A DNA stretch of 64,000 nt from Ectobacillus ponti. Lineage in GTDB: Bacteria; Bacillota; Bacilli; Bacillales; Bacillaceae_G. The notes under the pieces are model-generated. The model was not told the origin of the DNA, did no database searches, and saw nothing but the letters and a program-made list of their open reading frames with translations. This document shows, in pieces, positions 17,006 to 25,944 of the stretch. Made by a program: the position numbers and the translations under genes. The stretch lies in the NCBI RefSeq assembly GCF_024294785.1, contig NZ_JANCLT010000002.1, forward strand, positions 1 through 64,000, in the 5' to 3' direction. The first letter of the stretch is position 1. Each line of letters starts with the position of its first letter.

Positions 17006-19513
17006 TTATTTTCCAACGCCATGGCAGCTTTTATACTTTTTGCCGCTGCCGCATGGGCATGGGTCGTTCCGGCCGATTTGGTCGCCTTTGGCTGCAGGCT
17101 TCTTCTTGACGTCGCCCTCTTCCTTCGGGTTCACCGCCTGGCCGCGCGCCACCTCTTGGCGCTCCAGGTTGCTTTCGATCTGGGCGTTCATGATGTAGCG
17201 GGATACCTCTTCTTCAATGGAAGAGATCATCGCCTCAAACATCGCAAAGCCTTCCATCTGATACTCGCGCAGCGGGTCAATTTGGCCGTATGCACGCAGA
17301 TGGATTCCCTCGCGGAGGTGATCCATGGCATCAATGTGGTCCATCCACTTGGAGTCAACCGCACGCAGTACAACCACCTTTTCAAATTCGCGCATCTGGT
17401 CGTAAGGCAGTGCTTCTTCCTTCTCGTCGTAGCGCTGCTTGACCTTCTCCATCACCAGCTCAACGATTTCCTCCGGAGCCAGGCGGCGCAGCTCTTCCTC
17501 TGTCACCGCACCCTCATGGATAAGGTTTGCCTCCAGATAGTCGATGAGCGCCCGGATGTTCCAGTCTTCTTCCAGTTCATCAGCCGTGTGGGCTGCCACA
17601 GCGCGCTGCACCGTACCAAGCATCATGCCCTCTACAATTTCACGCAGGTTTTCGGATTCCAGCACATCCTGGCGCTGCTTATAGATGACCTCGCGCTGCT
17701 GGCGCAGAACATCGTCGTACTGCAGCAATTGCTTACGCGCATCGAAGTTGTTGCCCTCTACGCGCTTTTGCGCGGATTCAACCGCACGGGATACCATCTT
17801 GCTCTCAATCGGCTGGGAGTCATCCATGCCGAGACGGTCCATCATCGCTTTCATGTTGTCAGAGCCGAAGCGGCGCATCAGCTCATCCTCCATGGACAGA
17901 TAGAACTGTGTCACACCCGGATCGCCCTGACGACCGGAACGGCCGCGCAGCTGGTTGTCGATCCGGCGGCTTTCATGGCGCTCTGTGCCGATTACCGCCA
18001 GACCGCCGATTTCACGGACACCTTCTCCCAGCTTAATGTCTGTACCGCGGCCCGCCATGTTGGTTGCGATGGTGACAGAGCCTTTTTGGCCGGCATTTGC
18101 GATAATGTCCGCCTCGCGCGCGTGGTTCTTCGCGTTCAATACGTCATGCTTGACGCCTTTGCGCATCAGCATGTTGGAAATCAGCTCGGAGGTTTCAATC
18201 GCAACCGTGCCGACAAGAACTGGCTGGCCGTTCTTATGGCGTTCCACGATTTCCTGCACAACCGCATTGAACTTGCCTTCCATTGTCTTGAAGATCAGGT
18301 CAGGGCGGTCGTTACGCTGAATCGGGCGGTTTGTCGGAATGACCAGCACGTTCATGTTGTAAATGTTGCGGAACTCCTCTTCCTCTGTCTTCGCTGTACC
18401 TGTCATACCGGACAGCTTTTCGTACATGCGGAAGTAGTTCTGGAACGTGATTGTCGCCAGCGTCATGCTTTCATTTTGAATTTCCACGCCTTCTTTTGCT
18501 TCAATCGCCTGGTGCAGGCCTTCGCTGTAGCGGCGGCCCTTCATCAAACGGCCTGTGAACTGGTCTACGATGACAATTTCGCCTTCCTGTACCACGTAGT
18601 CCGTATCACGGTGCATGACCACATGGGCGCGCAGCGCCTGGTTCAAGTGATGCAGCAATGTCACATGCTTCAGGTCAAACAGGTTTTCAATGCGGAATGC
18701 TTTCTCCGCTCTTGTCATCCCTTCTTCCGTCAGCAGCACATTTTTCGTTTTTTCATCATAGGTGAAATCTGTATCCTTGCGCAGCGTACGCACGAATGCA
18801 TTGGCAAATACGTACAATTCAGTGGACTTCTCTGCTTGTCCGGAGATGATCAGCGGCGTACGCGCTTCGTCAACCAAAATGGAGTCCACTTCGTCGATTA
18901 CCGCATAGTGCAGCGGGCGCTGTACGCGCTGCTCCTTGTAAAGCACCATGTTGTCACGCAAATAGTCGAAGCCCAGTTCGTTGTTTGTGCTGTACGTAAT
19001 ATCAGCCGCATATGCTTCCTGCTTTTCTTCGCGGGACATGGAGTTCAGGTTCAAGCCGACTGTCAGCCCGAGAAATTCGTGCAGCTGGCCCATTTCATGC
19101 GCGTCACGCTGCGCCAAGTATTCGTTGACCGTCACAACGTGGACGCCTTTTCCAGTCAGCGCGTTCAAGTACACCGGCATCGTGGATGTGAGGGTTTTCC
19201 CTTCCCCTGTCTTCATTTCAGAGATGTTGCCCTCATGCAGGGAAATGCCGCCCATGATCTGGACCGGGTACGGGCGCATGCCAAGCACGCGCGTGGATGC
19301 CTCGCGCACAACCGCAAACGCCTCGGGCAGCAGGCTGTCCAGAGCCTCCCCTTTTGCCAGGCGCTCCTTGAATTCCGGTGTTTTCGCCTGCAGCTGCTCA
19401 TCCGTCAGCTTCTCGAATTGCGGGCCGTATGCTTCCACCTGTTCAACCAGCTTCTGCATGCGGTTCAGCTGGCGCTGATTTGGATCAAACACCTTTTTAA
19501 GAATGCCTATCAT
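17006..19513 (-). CDS. secA: Preprotein translocase ATPase SecA
   Basis: 835 residues. Walker A in MKTGEGKTL (near residue 100), DEAD-type box [13 protein letters not shown], helicase motif VI region [13 protein letters not shown], and the C-terminal zinc-binding SEC-C tail [14 protein letters not shown]. The ATG at 19513 follows GAGGAG by 9 nt; the 16 additional in-frame codons upstream lack a binding site and are not conserved in the family. Drives post-translational protein export through SecYEG. prfB follows at about 90 bp. Confidence 0.98.
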   Translation of the reverse strand: MIGILKKVFDPNQRQLNRMQKLVEQVEAYGPQFEKLTDEQLQAKTPEFKERLAKGEALDSLLPEAFAVVREASTRVLGMRPYPVQIMGGISLHEGNISEMKTGEGKTLTSTMPVYLNALTGKGVHVVTVNEYLAQRDAHEMGQLHEFLGLTVGLNLNSMSREEKQEAYAADITYSTNNELGFDYLRDNMVLYKEQRVQRPLHYAVIDEVDSILVDEARTPLIISGQAEKSTELYVFANAFVRTLRKDTDFTYDEKTKNVLLTEEGMTRAEKAFRIENLFDLKHVTLLHHLNQALRAHVVMHRDTDYVVQEGEIVIVDQFTGRLMKGRRYSEGLHQAIEAKEGVEIQNESMTLATITFQNYFRMYEKLSGMTGTAKTEEEEFRNIYNMNVLVIPTNRPIQRNDRPDLIFKTMEGKFNAVVQEIVERHKNGQPVLVGTVAIETSELISNMLMRKGVKHDVLNAKNHAREADIIANAGQKGSVTIATNMAGRGTDIKLGEGVREIGGLAVIGTERHESRRIDNQLRGRSGRQGDPGVTQFYLSMEDELMRRFGSDNMKAMMDRLGMDDSQPIESKMVSRAVESAQKRVEGNNFDARKQLLQYDDVLRQQREVIYKQRQDVLESENLREIVEGMMLGTVQRAVAAHTADELEEDWNIRALIDYLEANLIHEGAVTEEELRRLAPEEIVELVMEKVKQRYDEKEEALPYDQMREFEKVVVLRAVDSKWMDHIDAMDHLREGIHLRAYGQIDPLREYQMEGFAMFEAMISSIEEEVSRYIMNAQIESNLERQEVARGQAVNPKEEGDVKKKPAAKGDQIGRNDPCPCGSGKKYKSCHGVGK

Positions 19514-19628
19514 GAAATACCGCTCCTCTTTTACGTAAGTGTAGGAATGCTGTGTGTCCATATATGAAAAGATATTGCATCTTTTTTCTCATAGAAAGAA
19601 TGGGACAAGCCGAATAGACTTAATTATA

Positions 19629-19658
19629 ATTGTAACACTTTCCGGGCAGATGTGACAA
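19629..19658 (-). promoter_or_regulatory. secA promoter
   Basis: Minus strand TTGTCA (19658-19653), 18 bp, TACAAT (19634-19629): sigma-A type, about 115 bp upstream of the secA ATG. Confidence 0.65.
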
Positions 19659-19670
19659 CAATGCAATCAG

Positions 19671-19701
19671 AAAGAGCGCAGCCCCGGGGGCCGCGCTCTT
19701 T
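19671..19701 (-). terminator. Terminator of hpf
   Basis: Minus-strand AAAGAGCGC/GCGCTCTTT stem with further GC pairing inside (CCCCGGGG core), immediately after the hpf stop. The T-run is short (TTTC). Confidence 0.7.
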
Positions 19702-19703
19702 GC

Positions 19704-20246
19704 TTACTTCGCTTCAATTAAGCCGTATGTGCCATCCTTGCGGGAGTATACGACATTTGTTTCATTTGTTGCGGAGTTGGTGAAAACGAAGAAGTTGTGG
19801 CCGAGCATGTTCATTTGCAGAACCGCTTCCTCGATATCCATCGGCTTCAGATCGAAGCGCTTTGTGCGCACAAGCTCGATTTCGTCCTCATCGTGCTCCT
19901 CCACCGCGACCGGCGCTTCCGGCGCAGCGAACATCATTTTCGCAGATCCTTTCTCACGGATCTTGCGGTTCACTTTTGTTTTATGCTTGCGGATTTGCCG
20001 CTCTAATTTATCAACAACAAGATCGATAGCTGCGTACATGTCTGTGTTTGTTTCCTCGGCGCGGAGCATGAAGTCCCGGAATGGGATATTAACCTCCACG
20101 CGCTGGTTGTCAGCATATACCTTCAGGTTGACTTTCACTTCCGGGAAGGTGTCAAAGTAGCGCTCCAGCTTGCTGAGCTTCTTCTCCACATATTCTCCCA
20201 ATGCTGGAGTTACCTCAATGTTCTCACCGCGAATGTTGAATTTCAT
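19704..20246 (-). CDS. hpf: Long-form ribosome hibernation promoting factor
   Basis: 180 residues: N-terminal ribosome-binding domain (1-100, KFNIRGENIEVTPALGEYVE) and the C-terminal dimerisation domain (about 125-180, RTKRFDLKPMDIEEAVLQMN, ending in FSNATNETNVVYRRKDG-type VYSRKDGTYGLIE). The long form joins two 70S ribosomes into inactive 100S dimers in stationary phase. The binding site is AGGAGGAG. A sigma-B-like promoter lies upstream (20391-20415). Adjacent to secA as in B. subtilis (yvyD). Confidence 0.96.
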   Translation of the reverse strand: MKFNIRGENIEVTPALGEYVEKKLSKLERYFDTFPEVKVNLKVYADNQRVEVNIPFRDFMLRAEETNTDMYAAIDLVVDKLERQIRKHKTKVNRKIREKGSAKMMFAAPEAPVAVEEHDEDEIELVRTKRFDLKPMDIEEAVLQMNMLGHNFFVFTNSATNETNVVYSRKDGTYGLIEAK

Positions 20247-20387
20247 AGATGAACTCCTCCTTTCAAGCTATGTATACTGTATTCGACGCAGGTGTCGAAT
20301 ATCCCTTCCGGCCTCTTGAAAAAAAACTGGCCGGGCATCCTGGAGCGTGTGCTGCTGATGATGAAAGGGAGTCGTATTTACACTATT

Positions 20388-20415
20388 ATTATATCCTTTT
20401 CTTTCACGTACAAAC
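20388..20415 (-). promoter_or_regulatory. Candidate sigma-B promoter of hpf, overlapping a TATAAT
   Basis: Minus strand GTTTGT (20415-20410), 13 bp, GGATAT (20396-20391), close to the sigma-B consensus GTTTAA-N12-15-GGGWAW. TATAAT (20393-20388) overlaps, so a sigma-A start is also possible. B. subtilis hpf is a known general-stress gene. Confidence 0.5.
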
Positions 20416-20453
20416 TGGGAGAAATATGAATAATTTATTACAATAAGGGGGAC

Positions 20454-20480
20454 AAAAAGAAAACCGCCCAATCCGGGCGG
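20454..20480 (-). terminator. Terminator of the csp gene
   Basis: Minus-strand CCGCCC/GGGCGG stem with a short loop, followed by TTTTCTTTTT, directly after the cold-shock gene. Confidence 0.88.
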
Positions 20481-20500
20481 TGCAGCTTGTGTCGGCTGAA

Positions 20501-20698
20501 TTACAGCTTGCGTACGTTAGCAGCCTGAGGTCCGCGTGTTCCTTCCACGATGTCGAACTCCACCTCTTGGCCTTCATCCAATGACTTGTAGCCTTCATGC
20601 TGAATAGCAGAAAAATGTACGAATACATCGTCCCCTTCTTCGCGCTCAATGAATCCGAAGCCTTTTTCTGAGTTAAACCATTTTACTTTTCCTTGCAT
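20501..20698 (-). CDS. Cold-shock protein (CSD fold)
   Basis: 65 residues, a single cold-shock domain with RNP1 KGFGFIE and RNP2 VFVHFSAI, and the usual ending [10 protein letters not shown]. Acts as single-stranded nucleic-acid chaperone. The ATG at 20698 fits family length; an in-frame ATG at 20704 with AAAGGA upstream is equally possible and would add Met-Asn. Its place between comFC and hpf occupies the site of the flagellar cluster in B. subtilis. Confidence 0.96.
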   Translation of the reverse strand: MQGKVKWFNSEKGFGFIEREEGDDVFVHFSAIQHEGYKSLDEGQEVEFDIVEGTRGPQAANVRKL

Positions 20699-20749
20699 GT
20701 TCATTCCATTCCTTTCAATCTTAAACTGTATGGGACAACCCATATTTTT

Positions 20750-20778
20750 ACTATACAGGATGATGCAGGGCAAGTCAA
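20750..20778 (-). promoter_or_regulatory. Promoter of the csp gene
   Basis: Minus strand TTGACT (20778-20773), 17 bp, TATAGT (20755-20750). Predicted transcript start near 20743, giving a leader of about 45 nt, shorter than the long thermosensing leaders of some csp genes. Confidence 0.75.
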
Positions 20779-20815
20779 AATGCCTTCATCCTCTTTTTCC
20801 GCGCAGCTTCGACAG

Positions 20816-21523
20816 TCAGCTTCGACACAGTGTCAGGGATTGGACCGAGGCTGCGCCGTGCTCCCGCAGCAAAGCGGCAAGCTGCCGCAGGGTTGTTCCC
20901 GTCGTGTATATGTCATCCACCAGCAGAATATGCTCCCCCCCAAAGTCGCGGCTTCCCTCCAAGCGGAAGGGAGAAGCACCCTGCAGCCGCTCCAGCCGCG
21001 ATTTCTTGCTTTGCTTTTCCGTGTGGGCGCGGACGACGGCAGCCAGCTGCGGCACCGGCAGCCGCGCCGCCAGAAGGGCCGCCTGATTAAAGCCGCGTTC
21101 CCGCAAGCGCTCCCCGCTGAGCGGCACCGGCAGCACCGCGGTGCTGCGGGAAAAATGGGACCGGAAGCAGCTGAGCAGCTCCTCCTGGAAGATTTCCGCC
21201 AGTACGGCATCACCCCGGAATTTAAAACGGGCCACTACCTCCTTCATCCACTCATCATACTCATACAGCGAACAGTTTCGCTGCAGGACGCTCCCCAGCT
21301 CCCCTTCCTCCCAGCGCACACAATCCATACAGCGGTTCTCCCGCTTATACTCAGCCGGCAGACTCTGCATGTCCCGGCCGCAGCAGGCGCACAATTGTCC
21401 AGAAAGCCGCCGGAGCTTGGACTTACACTCCGTACAAAGCACGGTGCACGAACCGCCCCGCAGCAGCGGCAGCCAGCCCGTTTGGGATGACAAGGGCGAC
21501 AAGCAGAGCAAGCATTCCTTCAC
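20816..21523 (-). CDS. comFC: ComFC, competence-associated phosphoribosyltransferase-like protein
   Basis: 235 residues. An N-terminal zinc-finger pattern (CLLC, CTEC, CACC, CMDC) is followed by a type I phosphoribosyltransferase fold with the PRPP loop LLVDDIYTTGTTLRQLA. ComFC works with ComFA in uptake of transforming DNA across the membrane. The start overlaps the comFA stop by ATGA (coupled). comFB, present between them in B. subtilis, is absent. Confidence 0.94.
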   Translation of the reverse strand: MKECLLCLSPLSSQTGWLPLLRGGSCTVLCTECKSKLRRLSGQLCACCGRDMQSLPAEYKRENRCMDCVRWEEGELGSVLQRNCSLYEYDEWMKEVVARFKFRGDAVLAEIFQEELLSCFRSHFSRSTAVLPVPLSGERLRERGFNQAALLAARLPVPQLAAVVRAHTEKQSKKSRLERLQGASPFRLEGSRDFGGEHILLVDDIYTTGTTLRQLAALLREHGAASVQSLTLCRS

Positions 21524-22848
21524 AGCAGCCCCATCTCCTTCGCCTGTCTGTTCATCCCCGCAATGTGGCGCTTGGCGGCTTCCTGCGCTTCTGTTTTGCC
21601 AAAATGAAAGAATACAACATCCCCAGCCGGGAACTTGGCATTTCTTCCGGCCCGCCCGGCAATTTGCACAAGGGCGCTTTCGGTGAACAAGCGGTCTTCC
21701 GCCCCCATCACCGCCACCTGTACATTCGGCACTGTCACACCGCGCTCCAGAATGGTGGTGGTCACAAGCAGGGGAATGTCGCCCCGTCTGAAGGCCGCCA
21801 CCTTTTCCTTTCGTTGTGCATCCTCCGCATGCACGCCCGCGATGCGTTCATCCAGCCGCTGCAAAATGGCCGTGGCCAGCTCCACATAGCGGATATGCGG
21901 CACAAACAGGAACACGGGACGCTTGGCCTGCAAATGCCCGGCAGCCCAACGGAGCACACGGGCCGGCAGCCTCCCCTTCTTGACAAGCCGCTGCCAGTCC
22001 CCGCACCAGGCAAAGGACGGCACAGGAAGCGGATGGCGGTGGTAGCGCGCTGGAATGATGACGGCTTTGCGCTTGCCGCGTTTCACCTCCCGCTTCCATT
22101 CCTCATTGGGGGTGGCTGTCAGGTACACCATGGCGGACTGCCGCCGCCGGGCCCCCTCTAAAGCAAATCTTAAGGTTGCATCCGCAGAATAAGGGAAAGC
22201 ATCGGCTTCATCCAGAATGACAGTATCAAACGCGCGGTGGTAGCGGAACAGCTGATGTGTGGTAGCAATAACAAGAGGGGCCCCCGCATCATGGTCCGGG
22301 GTGCCGCCGTACAAGGCGGCAATGGGAGTATGGGGAAAGACTTCCCGCAGGCGGGGAGCCAGTTCAAGAACAACATCCGTGCGAGGCGTTGCCAGGCAGA
22401 CGCGCTGGCCGCCCTGCAGGGCCGCGGCAATGCCGGCAAACAGCATTTCGGTTTTGCCTGCGCCGCAAACAGCCCAAATGAGACAAGAGGTTCTTTGCTG
22501 TACAGCCTCCACGACAGCTTGTGAGGCGAGCTTCTGGCCCGGCGAGAGAGTGCCCTCCCAAACAAGCGTGCCGGGATTGCTGCAGCTTTCCTCTTCTCCG
22601 CTCCAGCGGACCAATGTGGTGCATGCGCTGACACGCCCCATGCTGATGCAATGGCGGCAATACGCGCAGGTTTTGCCGCAGCGGGCACATGGGAAAGAGG
22701 CAAAGCGGCTTTTGCTCTGGTTGCCGCAGCGATTGCACAGCCAACCCGCTCCTGCGGCCGCAAGTCCTTGCTCCAATACAACCTTGTCCTTCAATTCTTC
22801 CGGAATCCCTTCGTCCAGGAACCATTGTCTGCCGGCAAGCTTATGCAT
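21520..22848 (-). CDS. comFA: ComFA, DEAD-box-type DNA translocase of competence
   Basis: 442 residues from ATG 22848 (AGGAGG 6 nt upstream). An N-terminal four-Cys zinc site (CNRCGN, CARCGKTCAYCRHC) precedes a helicase core with Walker A GAGKTE (near 130), DEAD-like VILDEADAF (near 212), motif III YLTATP and motif VI QIAGRAGRN. Drives inward transport of single-stranded DNA in transformation. The longer open frame upstream overlaps the terminator of the preceding gene and is rejected. Confidence 0.95.
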   Translation of the reverse strand: MHKLAGRQWFLDEGIPEELKDKVVLEQGLAAAGAGWLCNRCGNQSKSRFASFPCARCGKTCAYCRHCISMGRVSACTTLVRWSGEEESCSNPGTLVWEGTLSPGQKLASQAVVEAVQQRTSCLIWAVCGAGKTEMLFAGIAAALQGGQRVCLATPRTDVVLELAPRLREVFPHTPIAALYGGTPDHDAGAPLVIATTHQLFRYHRAFDTVILDEADAFPYSADATLRFALEGARRRQSAMVYLTATPNEEWKREVKRGKRKAVIIPARYHRHPLPVPSFAWCGDWQRLVKKGRLPARVLRWAAGHLQAKRPVFLFVPHIRYVELATAILQRLDERIAGVHAEDAQRKEKVAAFRRGDIPLLVTTTILERGVTVPNVQVAVMGAEDRLFTESALVQIAGRAGRNAKFPAGDVVFFHFGKTEAQEAAKRHIAGMNRQAKEMGLL

Positions 22849-22903
22849 ATCTTCCCTCCTTTTTCCGCCAGTGTAGCATGGGCAGGAGGCATTTGCACAA
22901 CGT

Positions 22904-22948
22904 ATAAAAAGCCGATAACCTGCGTCGATCTCGCAAGCCATCGGCTTT
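22904..22948 (-). terminator. Terminator of the NlpC/P60 gene
   Basis: Minus-strand AAAGCCGAT pairs with ATCGGCTTT, followed by TTATA; the loop of about 23 nt is long. It lies between the endopeptidase stop and comFA. Confidence 0.75.
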
Positions 22949-22975
22949 GATTCTAGTATTCTGCTTGTATGAAAC

Positions 22976-24118
22976 TTACAGTCTGCCATATCCCGCGAAA
23001 TGAGCGCGGTTGTAGGAGCTGTTCAGGTTGCCGTACGCGATGCCGTCATCGCTTGCGTGGATCATCATGCCGTTGCCGACATAGATGCCAATATGAGAGA
23101 TTCCGGCTTTGTATGTGCCTGCAAAGAATACAAGGTCACCCGGCTGCGGGTTGCTTACCTTTGCAGCAGAGCTGTAGAAGCCTGCTGCCGTTTGACGGCC
23201 CACACCATATACATAAGAGATGAATCCGCTGCAGTCAAAGCCGCTTGGAGAAGCGCCGCCCCATACATATGGAACCCCCAGGTACTGCTGTGCCTTGCTT
23301 ACCACACTTCCGTTTCCGCCGGTGGATGTGCCCATTGGAATGTTGACCGGTTTAGGTGCAACGGTTGTTTTGGCTGTGGACGCGCCGTCAGTCATAGTCT
23401 GTACGGCAAGAGCAGCACGTTCAAGTGCACGCTGCTGGCTCAGTTGCGTTGCCACAGAGGACAGCTCGGACACCTTCGCGAGGAAGCTCTCTTCTGCCTG
23501 GTCCACTAGATTTTGGCGCTGTTCACGCTCTGCGCTCAATGCCGCAAGAATGTTATCATGCTCAGCAAGCAGCTTGTGCAGTTCGGCATTTTTCTTTGCC
23601 AATTCGGCGCGCTGGCGCTCTACTTCATCCTGGTCACGCTGCTGCGCTTCCAGAATGCTCTTATCGGATTCAAAAATCATGCCGATGGAGCTCATGCGGT
23701 CCAACAGATCCGCGAAGCTTTTCGCATTGATGAGCAAATCTGCCACCATGTTTTCCTTTTCCTGTGACTGCAGCGTTTGCAAGCGCTTTTTAATTACATA
23801 TTCGCGCTTCTTAATTTGCTGCTCAAGCTCTTCAATCTTCGCGTTCAGTTCAGCAATCTTTTGATCAGTAGCTGCGATGTTCGTTTTCAGCTCATCACGC
23901 TTCTTCTCATTTTCTTGAATAGATTTATCCATTTCAACAACCTTTGCTTTCGCATCAGCCACTGTCTGTTTCAAGTCGTCAACTTGCTTCTGTATGTCAT
24001 CTTTCTCAGCCTGCAGCTGAGTGGAGTTCTTTTCCGCATATGTACTAGGTGCCATGGAGGAGAATATCATTAACCCTGCTGCTACGGCGCAGGAGAATGC
24101 TTTTACCTGTTTCATCAT
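22976..24118 (-). CDS. CwlO-type D,L-endopeptidase, coiled coil plus NlpC/P60
   Basis: 380 residues. Signal peptide (about 1-28, ending STYAE), a long coiled coil rich in Lys, Glu and Gln (about 32-245), a short linker, then a C-terminal NlpC/P60 domain (about 270-380) with the catalytic Cys in GFDCSGFISY (near 296) and His in GISHIGIYVGNG. This coiled-coil architecture is that of B. subtilis CwlO and of PcsB-type hydrolases that FtsEX activates. It cleaves the D-Glu to diaminopimelate bond in cell-wall elongation. A triple WalR-like box lies upstream, as expected for a cwlO-type gene. Confidence 0.92.
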   Translation of the reverse strand: MMKQVKAFSCAVAAGLMIFSSMAPSTYAEKNSTQLQAEKDDIQKQVDDLKQTVADAKAKVVEMDKSIQENEKKRDELKTNIAATDQKIAELNAKIEELEQQIKKREYVIKKRLQTLQSQEKENMVADLLINAKSFADLLDRMSSIGMIFESDKSILEAQQRDQDEVERQRAELAKKNAELHKLLAEHDNILAALSAEREQRQNLVDQAEESFLAKVSELSSVATQLSQQRALERAALAVQTMTDGASTAKTTVAPKPVNIPMGTSTGGNGSVVSKAQQYLGVPYVWGGASPSGFDCSGFISYVYGVGRQTAAGFYSSAAKVSNPQPGDLVFFAGTYKAGISHIGIYVGNGMMIHASDDGIAYGNLNSSYNRAHFAGYGRL

Positions 24119-24147
24119 TATTTCACACCTTCCTTTTCACAATTACA

Positions 24148-24208
24148 TTTATACCATAATCTGCAACGTTTTTTTTGAATGTTACAGACTTGTAAAACAA
24201 ATGTAACA
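24148..24208 (-). promoter_or_regulatory. WalR-type boxes and -10 upstream of the CwlO-like gene
   Basis: Minus strand TGTTAC (24208-24203), 5 bp, TTTTAC (24197-24192), 5 bp, TGTAAC (24186-24181). The outer hexamers match the WalR consensus and the middle one has a single mismatch. An extended -10, TGGTATAAA, follows with its hexamer at 24153-24148, about 30 bp before the ATG. Compare the ftsEX upstream element at 13988-14015. Confidence 0.7.
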
Positions 24209-24344
24209 TTGCGCTTGTAATATTTTGAAGATTTCGCGGCCTTATTGTAGCTCCGTGTAGGAAAAGGGGAGAAATTCTCCCGTTTCTCGACAAAAAGAGG
24301 ACGGATCTATGTCGTTACTTGTATACTCCCGCTGCAATCAGCCC

Positions 24345-24379
24345 AAAAAAGAAGAGCGCAGGACTCTCCTCCCGCGCTC
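24345..24379 (-). terminator. Terminator of the HxlR gene
   Basis: Minus-strand GAGCGCGGGA pairs with TCCTGCGCTC (one G-U), followed by TTCTTTTTT, adjoining the stop codon at 24381. Confidence 0.85.
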
Positions 24380-24380
24380 C

Positions 24381-24698
24381 TTAACAATCCACCCATTGCT
24401 GCGCCCACTTCTGAACCTCACGCATCACGCTTTCGAGCGACTTCCCTTTCTCGGTCAACGCATACTCGATCCGCACCGGAATGTCCGGATACACCGTACG
24501 CATAACAATCCCTTCGCCCTCAAGCTCCTTCAGCCGTTCCGACAGCATGCGGTCGCTCATGTTCGGAATCATATCGGCAATTTCCCGGAACCGCTTCGGA
24601 CCCGGAAGCAGCGTCTGTATAATGAGCCCCGTCCATTTTCTGCTGAGAATGGAAAAGGCAAACTCAAATTTCGGACATAATGCTTCACTTTGCTGCAT
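24381..24698 (-). CDS. HxlR-family winged-helix regulator
   Basis: 105 residues. ILSRKWTGLIIQTLLPGPKRF and MSDRMLSERLKELEGEGIV are the standard HxlR (PF01638) pattern, and a Cys lies near the N-terminus (ALCPKFEFA) as in redox- or aldehyde-sensing members. Single gene with its own terminator; target unknown. It separates the CwlO-like gene from degV. Confidence 0.92.
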   Translation of the reverse strand: MQQSEALCPKFEFAFSILSRKWTGLIIQTLLPGPKRFREIADMIPNMSDRMLSERLKELEGEGIVMRTVYPDIPVRIEYALTEKGKSLESVMREVQKWAQQWVDC

Positions 24699-24782
24699 AC
24701 CTGCTCACCTCATCTCCATTATAGAATAGTCTCTTATAAAAAGTAAGCATTGACTCTCTGTTCAGTATGCCCATATAGCACA

Positions 24783-24815
24783 TAAATAAGAAGACTCCCG
24801 CCAAAGAGAGTCTTC
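24783..24815 (-). terminator. Terminator of degV
   Basis: Minus-strand GAAGACTC/GAGTCTTC stem (8 bp), then TTATTTATG, 25 bp after the degV stop. Confidence 0.8.
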
Positions 24816-24840
24816 GAAAAAGATATAGATAAGTGCAGAA

Positions 24841-25683
24841 TTATTGTTTGTACCAGCCCAGGCCAAGCGCGCCCTCGCCCAAATGCGTGCCAATGACAGC
24901 GCCGAAGTACCCCGTATGGAAGGTGATTCGCGGAAATTGCGCCTGCAGCTCCTGCCGCCATTCCTCCGCTTCCGCTTCCCGGTTGGCATGAATGACCACC
25001 GCTTCCATCGGCTCGCCGTCCGCTGCCGCTTCACCGAGCAGGTCCACAATCCGCTTCATCGCCTTCTTGCGGGTGCGGATTTTTTCAAACGGCACAATCA
25101 CCTTATTTTCAAAGTGCAGCACCGGCTTCACCTGCAGCAGGCTTCCAAGGAAGGCTTGGGCGCTGCTGAGGCGGCCGCCGCGCTGCAGATGATGGAGATC
25201 ATCCACCACGAAGTAAGCTTTCATGGTCTGCTTCATCTCATCCAGACGGGCGAGAATATCCTCTGCCGGCTTGCCTGCAAGCGCCATGCGCGCCGCTTCG
25301 ATCACGTAGAAGCCTTGCACGGCACAGCTGATTTCAGAATCATATGCGTACACCCTCGTATTCTCGATCATGCCGGCAACGGTGGCCGCCGTCTGATAGG
25401 TGCCGCTGATGCCGCTTGAGAGGTGGATGCTGATAATGGCATCATATTCTTCTCCAAGCTGTTCAAACAGCTCCACAAATCGCCCGATGGCTGGCTGCGA
25501 TGTCTTCGGAAGCTCGTCCTGCTCGCGCACCTTGATATAGAACTGCTCGGCTGTCAGCTCTTCTTCCTCCTGATAGGATGCCTGTCCGAAAACTACATTC
25601 AGCGGCACCATATGAATGTGGAGCTCAGCCCTTATATGCTCCGGTATGTAAGCCGTGCTGTCTGTCACGATTGCTGTTCTCAT
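24841..25683 (-). CDS. degV: DegV-family fatty-acid-binding protein
   Basis: 280 residues with the DegV signature: AIVTDSTAYIPEHIRAE at the start, TSQPAIGRFVELFEQL, IHLSSGISGTYQTA and the closing GAVIGTHLGEGALGLGW. DegV/FakB proteins bind acyl chains; FakB forms present fatty acids to FakA kinase. In B. subtilis degV follows degSU and precedes comFA; here degSU is absent and yvyE is the divergent neighbour. Confidence 0.93.
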   Translation of the reverse strand: MRTAIVTDSTAYIPEHIRAELHIHMVPLNVVFGQASYQEEEELTAEQFYIKVREQDELPKTSQPAIGRFVELFEQLGEEYDAIISIHLSSGISGTYQTAATVAGMIENTRVYAYDSEISCAVQGFYVIEAARMALAGKPAEDILARLDEMKQTMKAYFVVDDLHHLQRGGRLSSAQAFLGSLLQVKPVLHFENKVIVPFEKIRTRKKAMKRIVDLLGEAAADGEPMEAVVIHANREAEAEEWRQELQAQFPRITFHTGYFGAVIGTHLGEGALGLGWYKQ

Positions 25684-25944
25684 CTCCGTACCATCCTTAT
25701 GCTTAGTTTTCCTCCATTGTACACGATAACAGGGAAAGGTGCATTATCTCTTGCCATTACACAAATGTAAAATTATAATAAATATTTATACAATTTTCAA
25801 TCATATTCTTCCCCCTGCCGGAAAGGCGCCTGCTGCGTGCTCCGGCAAAAACCATGATAAAATACAAGAAAATGTTTGAATCTCCCTTTTTTCGCTTTAG
25901 AATAAGCAATATGGGTAATTCTAGAAGATAGGAGCGTATATACA

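Noticed and set aside
16994-19567. 857-codon plus-strand open frame over secA
   Set aside because: It is the antisense shadow of SecA, with His/Arg/Leu-rich composition and no family pattern; SecA on the minus strand is unambiguous.
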